Positions 11,089 to 22,390 of a stretch of DNA of 64,000 bases are shown piece after piece; position 1 is the first letter of the stretch; every line of letters begins with the position of its first letter. The notes beneath the pieces were generated by a model that saw only the letters and a program-made list of their open reading frames with translations, was not told the origin of the DNA and did no database searches. A program made the position numbers and the translations under genes. This DNA is from Plutella xylostella (lineage: Eukaryota > Arthropoda > Insecta > Lepidoptera > Plutellidae): assembly GCF_932276165.1 (NCBI RefSeq), contig NC_063999.1, positions 3,908,501 through 3,972,500 of the forward strand, read 5' to 3'.

Positions 11089-11935
11089 GTTATTAACTAC
11101 AATAAATAAGCAAAATATACAAAACAAGACCTGTTTTGTCTACTTCCCATACCATCCTCACTGGTCAAGTCCGAAAATAGAGACTTATCTACTCCGCACA
11201 TTACATGAAAGCTTCAAGTCGTTGTACATTTTGTACAAACTTAAATACTGACTACAGTCGGCCGATTCCCTGATAGTACATTCTCATATTGCTCATGTTA
11301 TATTCAGTCGAAGTTGCTTCGAATGGAATTTGCACGACTATTGCCCATCCCGTAGAATGCTATACAGTAACTTACATAATATAACCAGGTTAAGTCATTA
11401 CGCATAGGTATTGTTGTGTACTATGCTAATTAACAAACGTTTTTTAGTTTTTGTAGAATTTGCTGAATTAATGAGGTTATTGTGTTATGGCGCTCTTTGG
11501 AAATATGGTGATAATAAACACGTTCATGAAATCATTTACAGTGTTTGTGATATTCTTAGAGACAATGTAATTTACAAAACCTGTTGATACTAACTTATCA
11601 AGTTACTGAAAAAGAGCGGAGGCGGCAAATTAGGATTCCATTCACGTACTTCTACATTACGAGATATTTCAGTCGATTTAGTTGGTATATTATGTACCTA
11701 GTTGGTTGTAAGTACGAGTATGGAAAGAAAATTCTATTAAATTTTTCACTGAAGTGGAAATCTTATTACCGTATTAAAGTGGCTTACTTTATGGCTATAC
11801 TACAACAATAAAGATTAATATAAAATCCTAGTACAACTTGCAATATTCGTACGAGATCACAATTTCAATACCTAGCCAGTCTTCAGCAGTCGGAATATTC
11901 TGAGTTTACTATTATTTGCGCACAACATCGATTAT
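11089..11935. other. No gene seen
   Basis: AT-rich. The 75-codon open frame at 11584-11811 has no motif and no splice context. Nothing else is supported. Confidence 0.45.
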
Positions 11936-13040
11936 TATGAAAGCATTTCGTAGCGAGCGTAGGCGGCTACGTGCTACGAGAGCCGCCTACGCTCGCAGGT
12001 CTGTGAATATAGCAGCAGAAACTAGCAGCAATTTTTGTATGGCCGAATATGTTTTAAAAAAAGGCATTTGTAGCAGAATTCTGTTAGCACTACATGCTAG
12101 AGAATATATCAATGAACTTATAGACATATATCACATTTACCAACGTGCTCCGGGAGATGAATTACGTCACAATTACTTTACGGCGTGGCGTGCGCCTTAT
12201 AAAGTGCAGCTAGCAGCAGTTACCAGTTTTGCTAAACTGCTAGCTGCGTGTCCTAAGGCGCGGGTGTGTGACGATGACGTCATGTCATCCAAAATCGCTG
12301 CTGGCTGGCAGCGATTTTAATAACGCCGAAGTAATTGTAATGTAATTAATCTCCGGGAGCACGCTGTTAAATGTTTTGTATGCCCATAAGTTCATTGCAG
12401 TGTCCTCTATCATGTAGTGCTAAGCGTATCGTGTAGAATTGGTATTTTTCTTAATAATTATGAAAAAATAGTCGCCCATATAGGAAAATTTTATGTTAAT
12501 CAAGTTAAAACTTGATAAGAACTAAATCTACCACTCACCGAGTGTATGTAATGGATAGACGATGGTATATAGATCGTAGCAATAACTACTTTACATACGT
12601 ACATGGTCAAGGGACTTCAAAATAATGAATTAAATTGTAAGTAACTGAAAAATAGTCAGGCTAGGAAAGAATGCGAAGGAGTTTTTCACTGAATCAATTA
12701 TCAGTACCGTAGTCTAGTTGGTTAAGAGATCTATACGTTTGTCCTTAACAGTCGTTGGTTCGCGACACACCGCGGATCTTTCTTTTGTTTTATGTTATTA
12801 GTGTGAAGCGTTTTTCTTTTTGTATTTTATTTATTTTGATAGTGTAAAGCGTTTTTCTTCTTTTATTTTATTTTGATAGTGTGCAGTGTTTTGGGATTTA
12901 ACGTTTAATGTTTTTGATGGATGTTCGACATGTTAAACTGCTCAACATTAAATTTAATTTTGCTAATGGGTGCAGATAGGAAAATATTATGTTTTGTAAA
13001 TAAAGTTAAACCTTGATAAGAATAAAAATCAGCAAGCTGG
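11936..13040. repeat. Foldback repeat, copy A
   Basis: A segment at 12082-12170 (TTAGCACTACATGCTAGAGA, then CAATGAACTTATAGACATA and CGTGCTCCGGGAGAT) returns inverted at 12344-12425, so the middle folds back on itself. The left edge holds a second palindrome (GAGCGTAGGCGGCT with AGCCGCCTACGCTC, about 11955-11996). A tRNA-like stretch lies at 12702-12775 (AGTCTAGTTGGTTAAGAG as A box, GTCGTTGGTTCGCGAC as B box), followed by T-rich sequence. The same parts occur inverted at 32.4-33.6 kb. A 134-codon open frame crosses the palindrome but is shared with neither arm of copy B, so I do not call it a gene. Confidence 0.7.
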
Positions 13041-13369
13041 GTGTGTACAAACATAATTATATATTAAGTATAACTTATAGGTGACACATCTCATAAAAGC
13101 GCCATCTATATACATTTTAATTAACTATCTTGTACTCTTTAATACATATTATGTGTAAAATGACGCAGACGCAATGATAATTAGCATTAGGCCTAACCTA
13201 CGTATTTGATTATGAATTGATGACGCATCATGATGCTATGAACTACTAAGTGTATCAATAAACATCATAAATCAACTATACCGAATGACAACTTACTTTG
13301 AAATAATAATTACATTTAAGTATTATATATTGATCCAGTAGCTAGTTAAAATAATTTTATTTATCAGTG

Positions 13370-13445
13370 TATGTAAATAAAAGTTACCAAGACAAAATGT
13401 ATTTATATTGTTCAAATCCACATTAGAAACTACATCAGCATATTA
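13370..13445 (-). repeat. Short repeat shared with 29.4 kb
   Basis: AATCCACATTAGAAACTACA and GTAAATAAAAG...CAAGACAAA occur here and, inverted, at 29380-29460. They are a diverged pair of one noncoding repeat, possibly a LINE 3' region. Nothing coding. Confidence 0.55.
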
Positions 13446-13618
13446 AATTATTTTTTATTTTATTGCGATGAGTGTTGTTGCACGCTACTGACCAACAGAT
13501 GGCGTTACTGATATCTTAAATGGTGTATTTAGAGATATTTACTTCTCGACGAGAGAGACCAATCTTCAAGGGATTTGAGTTGACGTGCAACCCACCCTAA
13601 GTGTAGTCAGAGATATAA

Positions 13619-14117
13619 GGCAGCGTTCCCACTACGCCGGACCGGCAGATCTGCCGCGCCGGTAAATCTGCCGGAAGAGCTAGTGGCTGTACAATTTATA
13701 TGAAGCTATTCACATTATCCCGGGTCCGGCATTTTTGCCGAGCCCGGCATTTCTACCGAACGTTTTGTCACTACGAATTGCCGGTAGAACGACCGGGCCC
13801 GGAGTAATGTGAACGAGTTTGTGCCGGTATCTGTCCCCTGCTCGCCCCGCTCGTGCTCCCCTTGCCCCTGGATGTAAAATGAAAAGCATGGAAAATCTTT
13901 CCCGTAAAATAGGGTGTACCCAATGTTTTCTTTTATTTTGCCTTCTATTAAGATAGGTACCACCACAACACAACAATTTCGTCGTCCATTGTGCGCGCAG
14001 GTCCAAATTCAACTGAGGACTGTCTGAATTTCTTCCGGGATCCGATGTAATGTGAACACTCTGTCCGGTGTCCGGTTTTCGGCAGATCTGCCGGTCCGGC
14101 GTAGTGGGAACGCTGCC
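13619..14117. mobile_element. 499-bp MITE, Harbinger-like, 38-bp perfect TIRs
   Basis: Both ends begin GGCAGCGTTCCCACTACG and stay identical for 38 bp through AGATCTGCCG. The element is flanked on both sides by TAA (13616-13618 and 14118-14120). A 3-bp TWA target duplication is the hallmark of PIF/Harbinger transposons. Internally the motif CCGGGnCCGG next to a CACATTA tract recurs in both orientations (about 13716-13736, 13790-13812 and 14036-14056), like subterminal transposase-binding repeats. Overlapping open frames inside reflect its GC content; there is no transposase. The perfect TIRs suggest recent activity. Confidence 0.85.
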
Positions 14118-14642
14118 TAAGGGTGTATTGCATGATGAATCGAAAGCAAACATATACTTGCACATTCCTTCAACATCCCTCAAATTGTAAGTTGTTAAAT
14201 TAAACACATTTTATACACATTCACTTTATATTTATTTAAACAACAAATTAATCACAGTTTGTTTATTTAAGTCTCTTTCCTAGAATAACCAAATTACCTA
14301 AGTATATGTTTTCTAAAGTCAGATATCCACTGCTGACTAAATCATCTTGGAAAACAACAAAGCTTTAATAAAACTAATAATATTAATGATAAAAGCCTTA
14401 TTTCCCATATAAGTCTTTGAGTATTCTCATAATCAAGTTATTACATAATTAGAACTATTCCTCCTTTTTCTCAAGAGCCTAGAAAAAAGTATATAACTTA
14501 GGTACCATGTTGATGCATTTAAAGACATTTTTTTGTTATATTAAGTAGGATTCATTAATGAATTACGATTAGGAATACTATCTACATTTTTCCACAACTC
14601 AAGTCCTGCTTCTATGAATGCCATTCATCTGGCATTGTGGGC

Positions 14643-14779
14643 CTAATTTACAGCAGTTTGTGTATTTCTTGCTGCAGCTACCATTTCCATGGTGTCCGCC
14701 TTCTTGCTATCGCATTTTATCTGCTCGCGCTGCAAAACCATCATGTCTCCTTTGGCTTCAGCCTCTGCGCTGGGAGTTC
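14643..14779 (-). CDS. Candidate terminal coding exon of a host gene
   Basis: On the minus strand an acceptor (CAAAATTTCAG) precedes a 137-nt block: two bases completing a split codon, 44 sense codons and TAG. The peptide starts TPSAEAEAKGDMMVLQREQI and ends AARNTQTAVN. It is rich in E, K, Q and M, with a helical, possibly coiled-coil character. Codon third positions are mixed, unlike the AT-rich flanks. Downstream on the minus strand AAATAAA motifs occur at 14262-14268 and 14231-14237, suitable poly(A) signals for a 3' UTR of about 400 nt. I do not recognise the protein. Upstream exons would lie at higher coordinates; none was identified. Confidence 0.5.
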
Positions 14780-14867
14780 CTGAAATTTTGAAAGATGTTT
14801 AATGGATGTAACTATGTAGGTATTCTATAATGTACTTTTTAATTTCTATGAATATAGGGGTATGTAT

Positions 14868-14925
14868 CATCATCATCAGCCAATATTCATCCACTGCTGG
14901 ACATAGGCCCCTCATAGAGGGTATG
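14868..14925 (-). mobile_element. Truncated LINE/SINE 3' tail (GATGATGATG)
   Basis: The complement reads GGCCTATGTCCAGCAGTGGA, then TTGGCTGATGATGATGATAC, a 3' terminus very common in lepidopteran genomes. A related tail in the other orientation is at 46262-46345. Only the last 60 bp or so remain. Confidence 0.65.
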
Positions 14926-15444
14926 TATAATTTGTATTTTTAATACTCATGGCGCCCTTTTTTGACTGGAGTGGGAGTAGGGCTGCAGCTCTCTTCATTC
15001 TCAGTAGAATCTGAATAAGGCAAAAATGAATAAAGTTTTTTGTTATCTATACTAAGGCTTATATCTATCCAGTGCCTATAACACTTTTATTCATTAATAA
15101 TTATACACACTTACACATAATTTCAATTCCGTCGGGCAAAGCACTATTTGTAGCAACAGCATCAGCATTAGTCACAGTGGCGGTGCGGCATTTTCGTCAC
15201 CAAGGGGAAGCACCCTGTAATTAAAAGGGTAGCACCAAATTATTACCCTATCATTAATAGTCATAGAAAGCAGCCCGCTTTAACAACTTTCTAAAGGCCC
15301 CCATTCACGGGCGTACCAATCCAGCGGATTTGTCCGACAATCAATTTGACATAAGTAAATAAATTTCATATTAGGTACAATACCTTCTGAGTATTGCAAT
15401 CTTTATATTCAAACCATCTAGGTATATTGATACTTACTTTGGAT

Positions 15445-15789
15445 CTTCTTCTTCTTTTAGTGCCTCTCCACTACTGGAGGTTGGCAGTCAGCTCTGCATA
15501 CTCCTCTCTATTCTTCGCCAAGCGCATCAGCTGTTCTACGCTGGCCACTCCCGTCCATTCTCTTACGTTACGGAGCCACGACTTTCTCCTTCTGCCCACA
15601 CGTCTTTTCCCCTCTACCTTGCCCATCACAATGACCTGAAGAAGTCTGTATCGATCGTGTCTGAGCACATGTCCAAGATAGCTTGTCTTCTTCAGTTTTA
15701 TGGTCAAGGTGAGTTCTCGGGATCTTCCGACGCGTCGCAGAACTTCTTCGTTCGTCACTTTATGGACCCAACTTATCCTCAACATTTTT
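15445..15789 (-). mobile_element. 5'-truncated RTE retrotransposon with 12-bp TSD
   Basis: A 345-bp insertion is bounded on both sides by CTTACTTTGGAT (15433-15444 and 15790-15801), a perfect 12-bp target duplication. Its minus strand encodes the C-terminal part of an RTE-type protein and finishes with GGAGAGGCACTAAAAGAAGA followed by AGAAG, the short 3' end. Truncation at the 5' side is usual for LINE insertions. Confidence 0.88.
15471..15785 (-). pseudogene. RTE reverse transcriptase, C-terminal fragment
   Basis: The open stretch of 104 residues contains LRISWVHKVTNEEVLRRVG, YLGHVLRHDRYRLLQVI, VEGKRRVGRRRKSWLRNVRE and WTG. These are the conserved C-terminal tail after the thumb of RTE-clade LINE proteins found in many insects. 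The first ATG (15785) is simply an internal methionine of the parent protein, because the truncation point lies a few bases upstream. No stop interrupts it. It has no catalytic domain and cannot act alone. Confidence 0.85.
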
Positions 15790-15801
15790 CTTACTTTGGA
15801 T

Positions 15802-16223
15802 ACTTAAAAGAAACTTCTTGAGACTTTTTCAGTTCAAACAGTTCAGACAATTTCGGCTAAAGTTTTCAACAGAAAAAAGAAAATAGTAACTGTCAAAAGT
15901 GACAAGACTTACACACATACATGGTTTTTTTCTTCAACGTTGAATAAAAAAGTCGTTCCTCGATACTTGATAAGATTAATATCGATTTTAAATCCCACAA
16001 AATAAGTTGTTGGAATAAATTGGTTTATTGAAATTTTCATTTATTTATTATAATATCGATAAAATTCTCGTACCTATTTATCAATAAAAATAAAACCCAA
16101 TGATTCGTAAAGAACTGCTTTTATAATCATAAAATGCGATAAAATTAATGGTAGATATTGATTTTTTACGCATGGCAATTTTTATGATGAGATTTCATTT
16201 CAACGTGCCTATGCCTGCACCCA
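15802..16223. other. No gene seen
   Basis: AT-rich, with no supported feature. Confidence 0.4.
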
Positions 16224-16472
16224 CATTATCTAACTCGGGTGTCAACTATTCTCGAATACTTGCCGTATAAATCTATGATGGATTTCTAACCGTCTTTTGG
16301 TATCGGCTAACTCGGTCATGATCACTAAACGAATAATAGGTAACAGCCGGGCCATTATGTAACTCGGGTGTCAAAGATTCGCGATTACTAACCGTATAAA
16401 TCTATGATGGGTTTCTAACCATTTTTTGGCATCGGCTATCTCGGTCATGATCACTAAACGAATAATAGGTAT
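16224..16472 (+). repeat. Tandem repeat, 129-bp unit, about 1.9 copies
   Basis: The unit CATTAT..AACTCGGGTGTCAA ... CCGTATAAATCTATGATGG ... TTTCTAACC ... CTCGGTCATGATCACTAAAC ... GAATAATAGGTA starts at 16224 and again at 16353. The copies differ at a modest number of positions. Within the unit, 'ATCGGCTAnCTCGG' partly mirrors its own start, suggesting an older, shorter repeat. Confidence 0.8.
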
Positions 16473-17285
16473 GAGATTTATCGATACACTAGACTAGAGG
16501 TTGAAAAATTTTTATGAAAATATTCTGTGATTTGGTTAGCCGACTAAATGACAACTTCATTTCACTTCAAACTACAAGTACTGACATTAGGGCTTTTTAA
16601 TTTGCCGCATTATTTAGTTAGAAATGGCGAATAAATGTTGAAAATAATAAATGTTGACCGCTGACAGTTATGTGTTGATCATAGTTAATTCACTGCGGAT
16701 GTGTTGATTTTGTGTGTAGGTAGATAGTTGATAAATATCTTGTCAGTCATAATGAATTGATAAATAAGTATAACACACAATCAATAATTGTGTTATTATT
16801 TTATTTCAATGGACAACATTTCATTTTTTACCCTATATTTTTATTAGCTATTCGGAAAGTTTGTTAAAAATTAGAGGACCTGTATTTTTTTTTATTTTTC
16901 ATGTACATTTATTTTTCCATGTTATATTTAACTTTAAACTTTATTATTTTAAAACCGGAAGTGACGTAGGCATTTTAGGCTCAATTTCGATTTTAGTCCT
17001 ATGCCTTAGTCTCGAAAAAAAAACATTAATGACACTGACAACTGACAAGTGACATAAACTTTGTTTACGTGCCAACCAACAAATGGGTCATTTTCAAATG
17101 ACAAAAAAGTGTGACATTGATATTTCTGATGATAAAAAAATACTTATCATGAAATAATATTTTTACTAAGCATTAAAGTCAAGCATAATTGAATTCATAA
17201 TATATTACTATTTTAAAATAAATATAATATACCCCAAAATTTTTCAGCTATGCAGGCCGGGGCTTGCTCTGGGACATTTATTATA
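16473..17285. other. No gene seen
   Basis: AT-rich, with no exon I can support. Confidence 0.4.
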
Positions 17286-18657
17286 CAGGGTGATTGGTAA
17301 GTCGATGTATTCCTTCAAATGGGTTATAGACGAAGGCATTTCCAGTCGATTGAACCCCATAATGCATTATCCGAAAGTCAACCATTTCTGAGTTATTTAA
17401 GTTTTAAGTTTTTTTAGGTTTTTGCCAAAATGTATGTTTAAAAGCAAAATATTTAAAAAAACTAACCATTTTTTTAATACTTTTTTTATTGTTTTGCATT
17501 GGTGACACCTTAGCCAACTAATTATAATCATTAAATGCGGAATATTCAACTTAATTAAGACAAAGTGCTTCAAAATAGTTGAAACATTAAGAAAATGTAG
17601 CGAAAGGTGAAAACAAAAATGCTAAATTAAAAAAGAATTTTATCTGAAAATTTTTCAGGCACTACAGCTTAAAAACATATTCAATTTATAAGCTTTAAAA
17701 TGACATATTCAAATCTAAAGTCGATTAAGGTAACGATAGAATGCTTTTGCATGTGAAATTGTTTAACCGAAAAATGACATCTCCTATAATACCTACTATT
17801 CGGTGAAACTTTTCAGCTAAAACATTTGGCACAGTGTTTGAACACGGTGAAGTTAAAACAATCATTATCGGTCAGTGCTACTGGAAAATCATGTTTTCGG
17901 CGAATTAACCGTCGTCGAACAGTAGTTTTGGGGAACCGGGTTGTGAAGAATTAATTTGTTTTACCAAACATTAGTGAATAATACTTTCGGCTAACGAGTT
18001 ATCGGACAACCATTATTTCGGTGAAGCAACATTGTCGTCGATCTGTGCTTTTGAGGATCCGTGTTATCGGAGAACAATAATTAGTAAAAGGTTCAGAGCT
18101 CTACAAAGTCCAGTTATAAGACATTTTACCTTAAAACTGGAACAAATCTTGTTCGTTTCCCTACTGAGATTTGTCCGCCTATGCAGTTGTTTTTGGCTAT
18201 ATCTTGGAAATACCTTAATCGATTTTAGATTTGAATATGTCATTTTAAAGCTTATAAATTAACTATGTTTTTAAGCTGTAGTGCCTGAAAATTTTTCAGA
18301 TAAAATTCTTTTTTAATTTAGCATTTTTGTTTTCACCTTTCTTAACATTTTCTTAATGTTTCAACTATTTTGAAGCACTGTGTCTAAATTAAGTTGAATA
18401 TTCCGCATTTAATGATTATAGTTAGTTGGCTAAGGTGTCATCGATGCAAAACAATCAAAAAAGTATTAAAAGAATGGTAAATTTTTTAAATATTTTGCTT
18501 TTAAACATAAATTTCGGCAAAAACCTAAAAAAAACTTAAAACTTAAATAACTCAGAAATGGTTAACTTTCGGATAGTGCATTATGGGGTTTAATCGACTG
18601 GAAATGCCTCCATCTATAACCCATTTAAAGGAATACATCGACTTAACAGTCACCCTG
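17286..18657. mobile_element. 1.37-kb nonautonomous element with 447-bp TIRs
   Basis: The left arm (17286-17732) and right arm (18211-18657) are inverted copies about 90% alike by eye. They begin CAGGGTGAnTGnTAAGTCGA and are flanked by TA on each side (17284-17285 and 18658-18659). A TA duplication suggests mobilisation by a Tc1/mariner-type transposase. The 480-bp centre has no transposase. Instead it carries an irregular series of TTTCGGYGAA/TTATCGGAnAAC words (17797-18075). The very long arms would give a large hairpin in transcripts. Confidence 0.8.
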
Positions 18658-18659
18658 TA

Positions 18660-20598
18660 TAGCGGGTCATCTCTTAATGCGTACTAACCATTTTATATGA
18701 TCAATAATAAAAAAAAGTCTAAAAGTGTCAGAACAGAATTTATGAAAATGACCCAAATAAACAACAAAACGTCACGATAAAACGTCAACGTCAATTAAAA
18801 ATGAAAGTGACAGTTATTTTTTTTTTCATCTATATAGGCTTTGAGCAACAAAATGCATCGCACCTAATGAATGACATCATCAACACTTTTAGACTATTTT
18901 ATGAATTTCTCCAAAATGATATATCCTAAAAATTCAAAAATATTTTTTTTGTGGCCTTTAAAGCTAAATCTCGAAATGGTTTTCGATTTATAGCCGCTTA
19001 GGTTTTTTGAAATGTTGTCCATAGATATTACCTTCACTGTATAGCAAGTACTTACATGTAAACTAAATTATCTAAAAACATATAAGTAGTTGTCTTGATC
19101 ACGTAGACTAGCTTGATTTCCGACATATAGGTAGGTGACCGGTACCTAAAGGAAGATGAAGGACAACATTTTATTCCGCTCCTATAAGGAGACATAAATC
19201 CAGCTATGGACTATGAATATTATGATGAATGATGATAGATTCCATGATGCACTTGGGTACCGAGACAACCGAGATATATTTTTATGAAGTACCACATAAG
19301 TGCATAATTAACTAACTACTTACCTATATTAATTTCAAATTCACATATGAATGCATTACCTAAATAGAAAAAAGTTTTATTATGTTCATAATTTTCATAG
19401 AAAATTCCCTTAGAATAATAATAGTCTCGCGCTAAGCTAGGAGAAAATCGTTTCAAATTTCTCATTACGAATGCACGAGCCACTATATACTTATGAATTC
19501 TGGGTTTAGTCTCATAAAATTCACATTTGGACATAATATGAGCAATTTAATTCTTTATTTAAAAGCTACTGTTTACTAGTTGCCCAAGACAAGACAGTTG
19601 GGCCGCCCAAATTTGTACTTATGATTCCAACTATCCAATACAAAATACCAATCTCGGGTTTCGATGAAATATTCGCATAATATATATAATTTTAACAAGA
19701 TGGCGGCCGGTGGGGATTGAAGTCTATACCCATGATGACGTCATTATTGGCAACCAACCGGACTTACATAATGCGAATAGTATCAAAATTTGCTTTTTGA
19801 CAGTCTGCTTACGGTGAAAAGAGTTATCAACGACATACATAATGACCATGCTGATGTACCTACTTTAAAATAAATACTTACGGTTCTATTCTAGTTAAGG
19901 GTCGGCAATAGGCAATCGAGGGTTGGCATTGTCATAGAATTATGTAGTAAATGATGCTCTACAGCCTTGAAAAAAATCACACAGGTAGCCGAAGAGTCTA
20001 GCTAGGTGCTGAATCATTCGAATTTAAGTAAATGCTTATGGATAACTGTAAATTAATTACGAAAAACCAGTAAATCACACTCCCGTATTGTAACAACTGT
20101 GTCGTAATTATCAAGAATTTTCATATGATTCTTATCAAATTATAAAGATAAATGCTTGGACTAGGCGCTAAATACCTTGTTTTTTAATAAACACACACCT
20201 ATTTTGTGTAAATTAATCCCAAACTTGAGCAATTTTTTTCCCTCAAATCTTCATACAAATATCTATGGCGGCTTTCTGTGTTATAAAATCATAAACACAA
20301 GCGACGTTTGACTCAGTCGGCCGGTGGCCTCCAAAGAAGGGTCACGTCGGTTTAGGCGGCACTGACAGCTCGCGATCTAATTGTGTACAGACACAAAATC
20401 ACTGCACATTGGTTGTCATTGCACTTTTTCAACTTTTATGACACCAACATAATTTGATTTGAAATTGAGGAAGCATAATTCTTATACTATATTCAATAAA
20501 TTAAATGATAATGTTTTTTATTAGTTAAGTCCATGGTACTTCTTGATTAAATTATAATTATTAATGCCTAACTAAAACTAACTAATATAAAATTAAAA
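18660..20598. other. No gene seen
   Basis: AT-rich. Open frames do not exceed 76 codons and carry no motif. A CG-richer patch at 20.29-20.38 kb was read in six frames without result. Confidence 0.45.
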
Positions 20599-20872
20599 TT
20601 AAACTAAAAAGAAGATGCTGGCCAGATCGCTGCCACTGTCGGGTAGGGTACCCAAGACGCTGGCCGCGTTACCCCGCTATATAGCGATGCTTAGCCTTTG
20701 TGATAGGTAAGTGCCAGCCCTAGGGTCCCTTGAGACTTCTATTAGTCTGCTGCTGATGTCTTTAAAAAGCTGACGTGCCTCCGGTCCCCACGGCCCTGGG
20801 ATGAGGAGCAGGAATATAGTGAATGGATCTAAGTGATGACAATACGTAGGAAGATTAGGTTAGGATTCAAAA
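20599..20872 (-). pseudogene. Broken C-terminal fragment of a repetitive-element-like protein
   Basis: The minus strand reads PGPWGPEARQLFKDIS, RLIEVSRDPRAGTYLSQRL, SIAI, a stop, then RGNAASVLGTLPDSGSDLAS and IFFLV before TAA. The single internal stop (ATA TAG CGG) sits where the frame otherwise continues smoothly, so it reads as a one-base nonsense change. I remember similar C-terminal tails (GPWG, QRGNAASVLGT) on repeated retroelement-linked proteins of invertebrates but cannot name the family with confidence. The 5' side opens only about 15 codons before the recognisable part, so the fragment is truncated. Confidence 0.45.
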
Positions 20873-22017
20873 ACACAGTCTCACCATGAGAGGCATGGTC
20901 TCGTTAGGATCTGATGAGGGCAGTAACACGGAGGTGACTGAATTTTATTTCAAAGATTTAATAGCTAAAAGCATCGAGTTTGGGCTATTAAGTATGTTTT
21001 TCAGAGAGAGAGAAAGAGATTTAATTTTTCCTCTGGATGTGTTAGGTTTACTGGGTTTACTAAGTTCATTCTGTTAATGGCATCAAGTTGTTATGTGTTC
21101 ATAAGTAATAATTATTTATATTTTTTATTATTATATTTATTTTAACAAAATGCTGTTGGTTCTCCACGAAAATGTAAAAATAAAAATAAATTCGTAACGT
21201 AAAATTGTCAATGACGGAATTTCTTCTATAGACAGTAGCCACAAAAAAACAAACGATAGATGGCGCGATTTGAAGATAAAGATACATTTATTCGACACAT
21301 AGACAGCAACAACAAAAAAAATACAGATTTAAAGAAAAGAAACATATACTTATACAATACAACAAAGAAAAAAAAGGATACACATCAAAATAACTGGAAA
21401 AAATATAAGCCCCAATTTACTTGTGTGGGACAGGGAGTACCATAATATTTTTTTTGGGGTACTCCCCATCTATGCGAAATATCAGCTTGATATCTTTACC
21501 CGTTTCTGAAAAAAAGGGCGGTGACAGACAGTCAGTCAGACAGACGGACAACAAAGAGATCCAGAACATTGGGACTTGTTTTCATGTTTTTAGCGTACAG
21601 TCGGGTTTTTCGTTTGTTTATAATTGTATTTTTTATTTGTAGCTTTTTAGTTGTTTTTATTTTATGAAATTTTACGTCAGTAGTTCATGAATTTTGGTGT
21701 TGTTATTTAAATACCTTCAATATGCATATTTTTGTTATGTGAAAATCAAGCCCTTTCATTTGATACCTTACACGGCAAAGTTGAATTATTATTTTTTCGA
21801 TCATCACGTTATGTCCTCTAGAGGGCGCTATGTACATTTTAATGGAACGTCACATAGCCTATAACCATCGCGTCATACGCTTCTAACAATACCTCATACA
21901 TCAAAATCTATCAAGCCGTTTAGGCTACAGGAGGGAACAAAAAAACAGACAAACATACATACATACAATCAAAAAACATTACCCTCCTCCTTCGGCAGTC
22001 GGGTAAAAAGGAGTAAG
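20873..22017. other. No gene; retroelement-like 3' UTR scraps
   Basis: No exon is supported. GGGGTACTCCCC (21457-21468), a CAGACAGTCAGTCAGACAGA tract (about 21525) and CTTCGGCAGTCGGGTAA (about 21991-22007) resemble 3' UTR scraps of LINEs common in Lepidoptera. They are too diverged to delimit. Confidence 0.4.
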
Positions 22018-22390
22018 ACAGGGGGTCATTCTGAACTTTTGCTCTACGAGTTTTGGAAATTAACAAAAAAAAAACCTTTTTCATAGAAACTGTTTAAAAT
22101 GTACTTAGTATATGGAAGAGCGGGGTATCCTGGCACAGGTACTTTATACTTAAAAGGATACCCCATCAACTATTGTAACTAGTATGTAAGTTTACGAAAT
22201 AAAATATTTTGTATTTTGAATTTTTGAATTTTGAATTTTTTTAGAAACTTTGTTGGACATGTGACTTTTTACCATGGAAAATGATTTTTTTTTTCGTGAA
22301 TTTGCAAATCTCTTAGAACAAAAGTTGTTCAGAATGACCCCTTGAGTCATCCCCTTTTGGCTTAGTATAGCCCTTTTGCGACACTATGTA
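22018..22390. repeat. Inverted-repeat element with LINE-like tail between arms
   Basis: GGGGGTCATTCTGAAC at 22020 and GTTCAGAATGACCCCT at 22328 face each other. The adjoining sequence also pairs (TTTTGCTCTACGAG... with its diverged complement). Between the arms sits an AT-rich stretch with TTTGAATTTTTGAATTTTGA, similar to a LINE tail. The right arm matches the repeat at 10.2 kb. This looks like either a foldback element or two facing copies of that repeat flanking an insertion. Confidence 0.5.

Noticed and set aside
11916..12320. 134-codon plus-strand open frame
   Set aside because: It runs across both arms of the foldback repeat, is not conserved in copy B (where the same segment has stops), and has no protein motif.
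12702..12775. Possible tRNA gene
   Set aside because: A- and B-box words are present, but acceptor and anticodon stems do not pair; it is part of a repeat with a related copy at 32.4 kb. The same applies to 62998-63075.
13710..14207. Three overlapping minus-strand open frames (up to 165 codons)
   Set aside because: They lie in the GC-rich Harbinger-like MITE and show no transposase motif.
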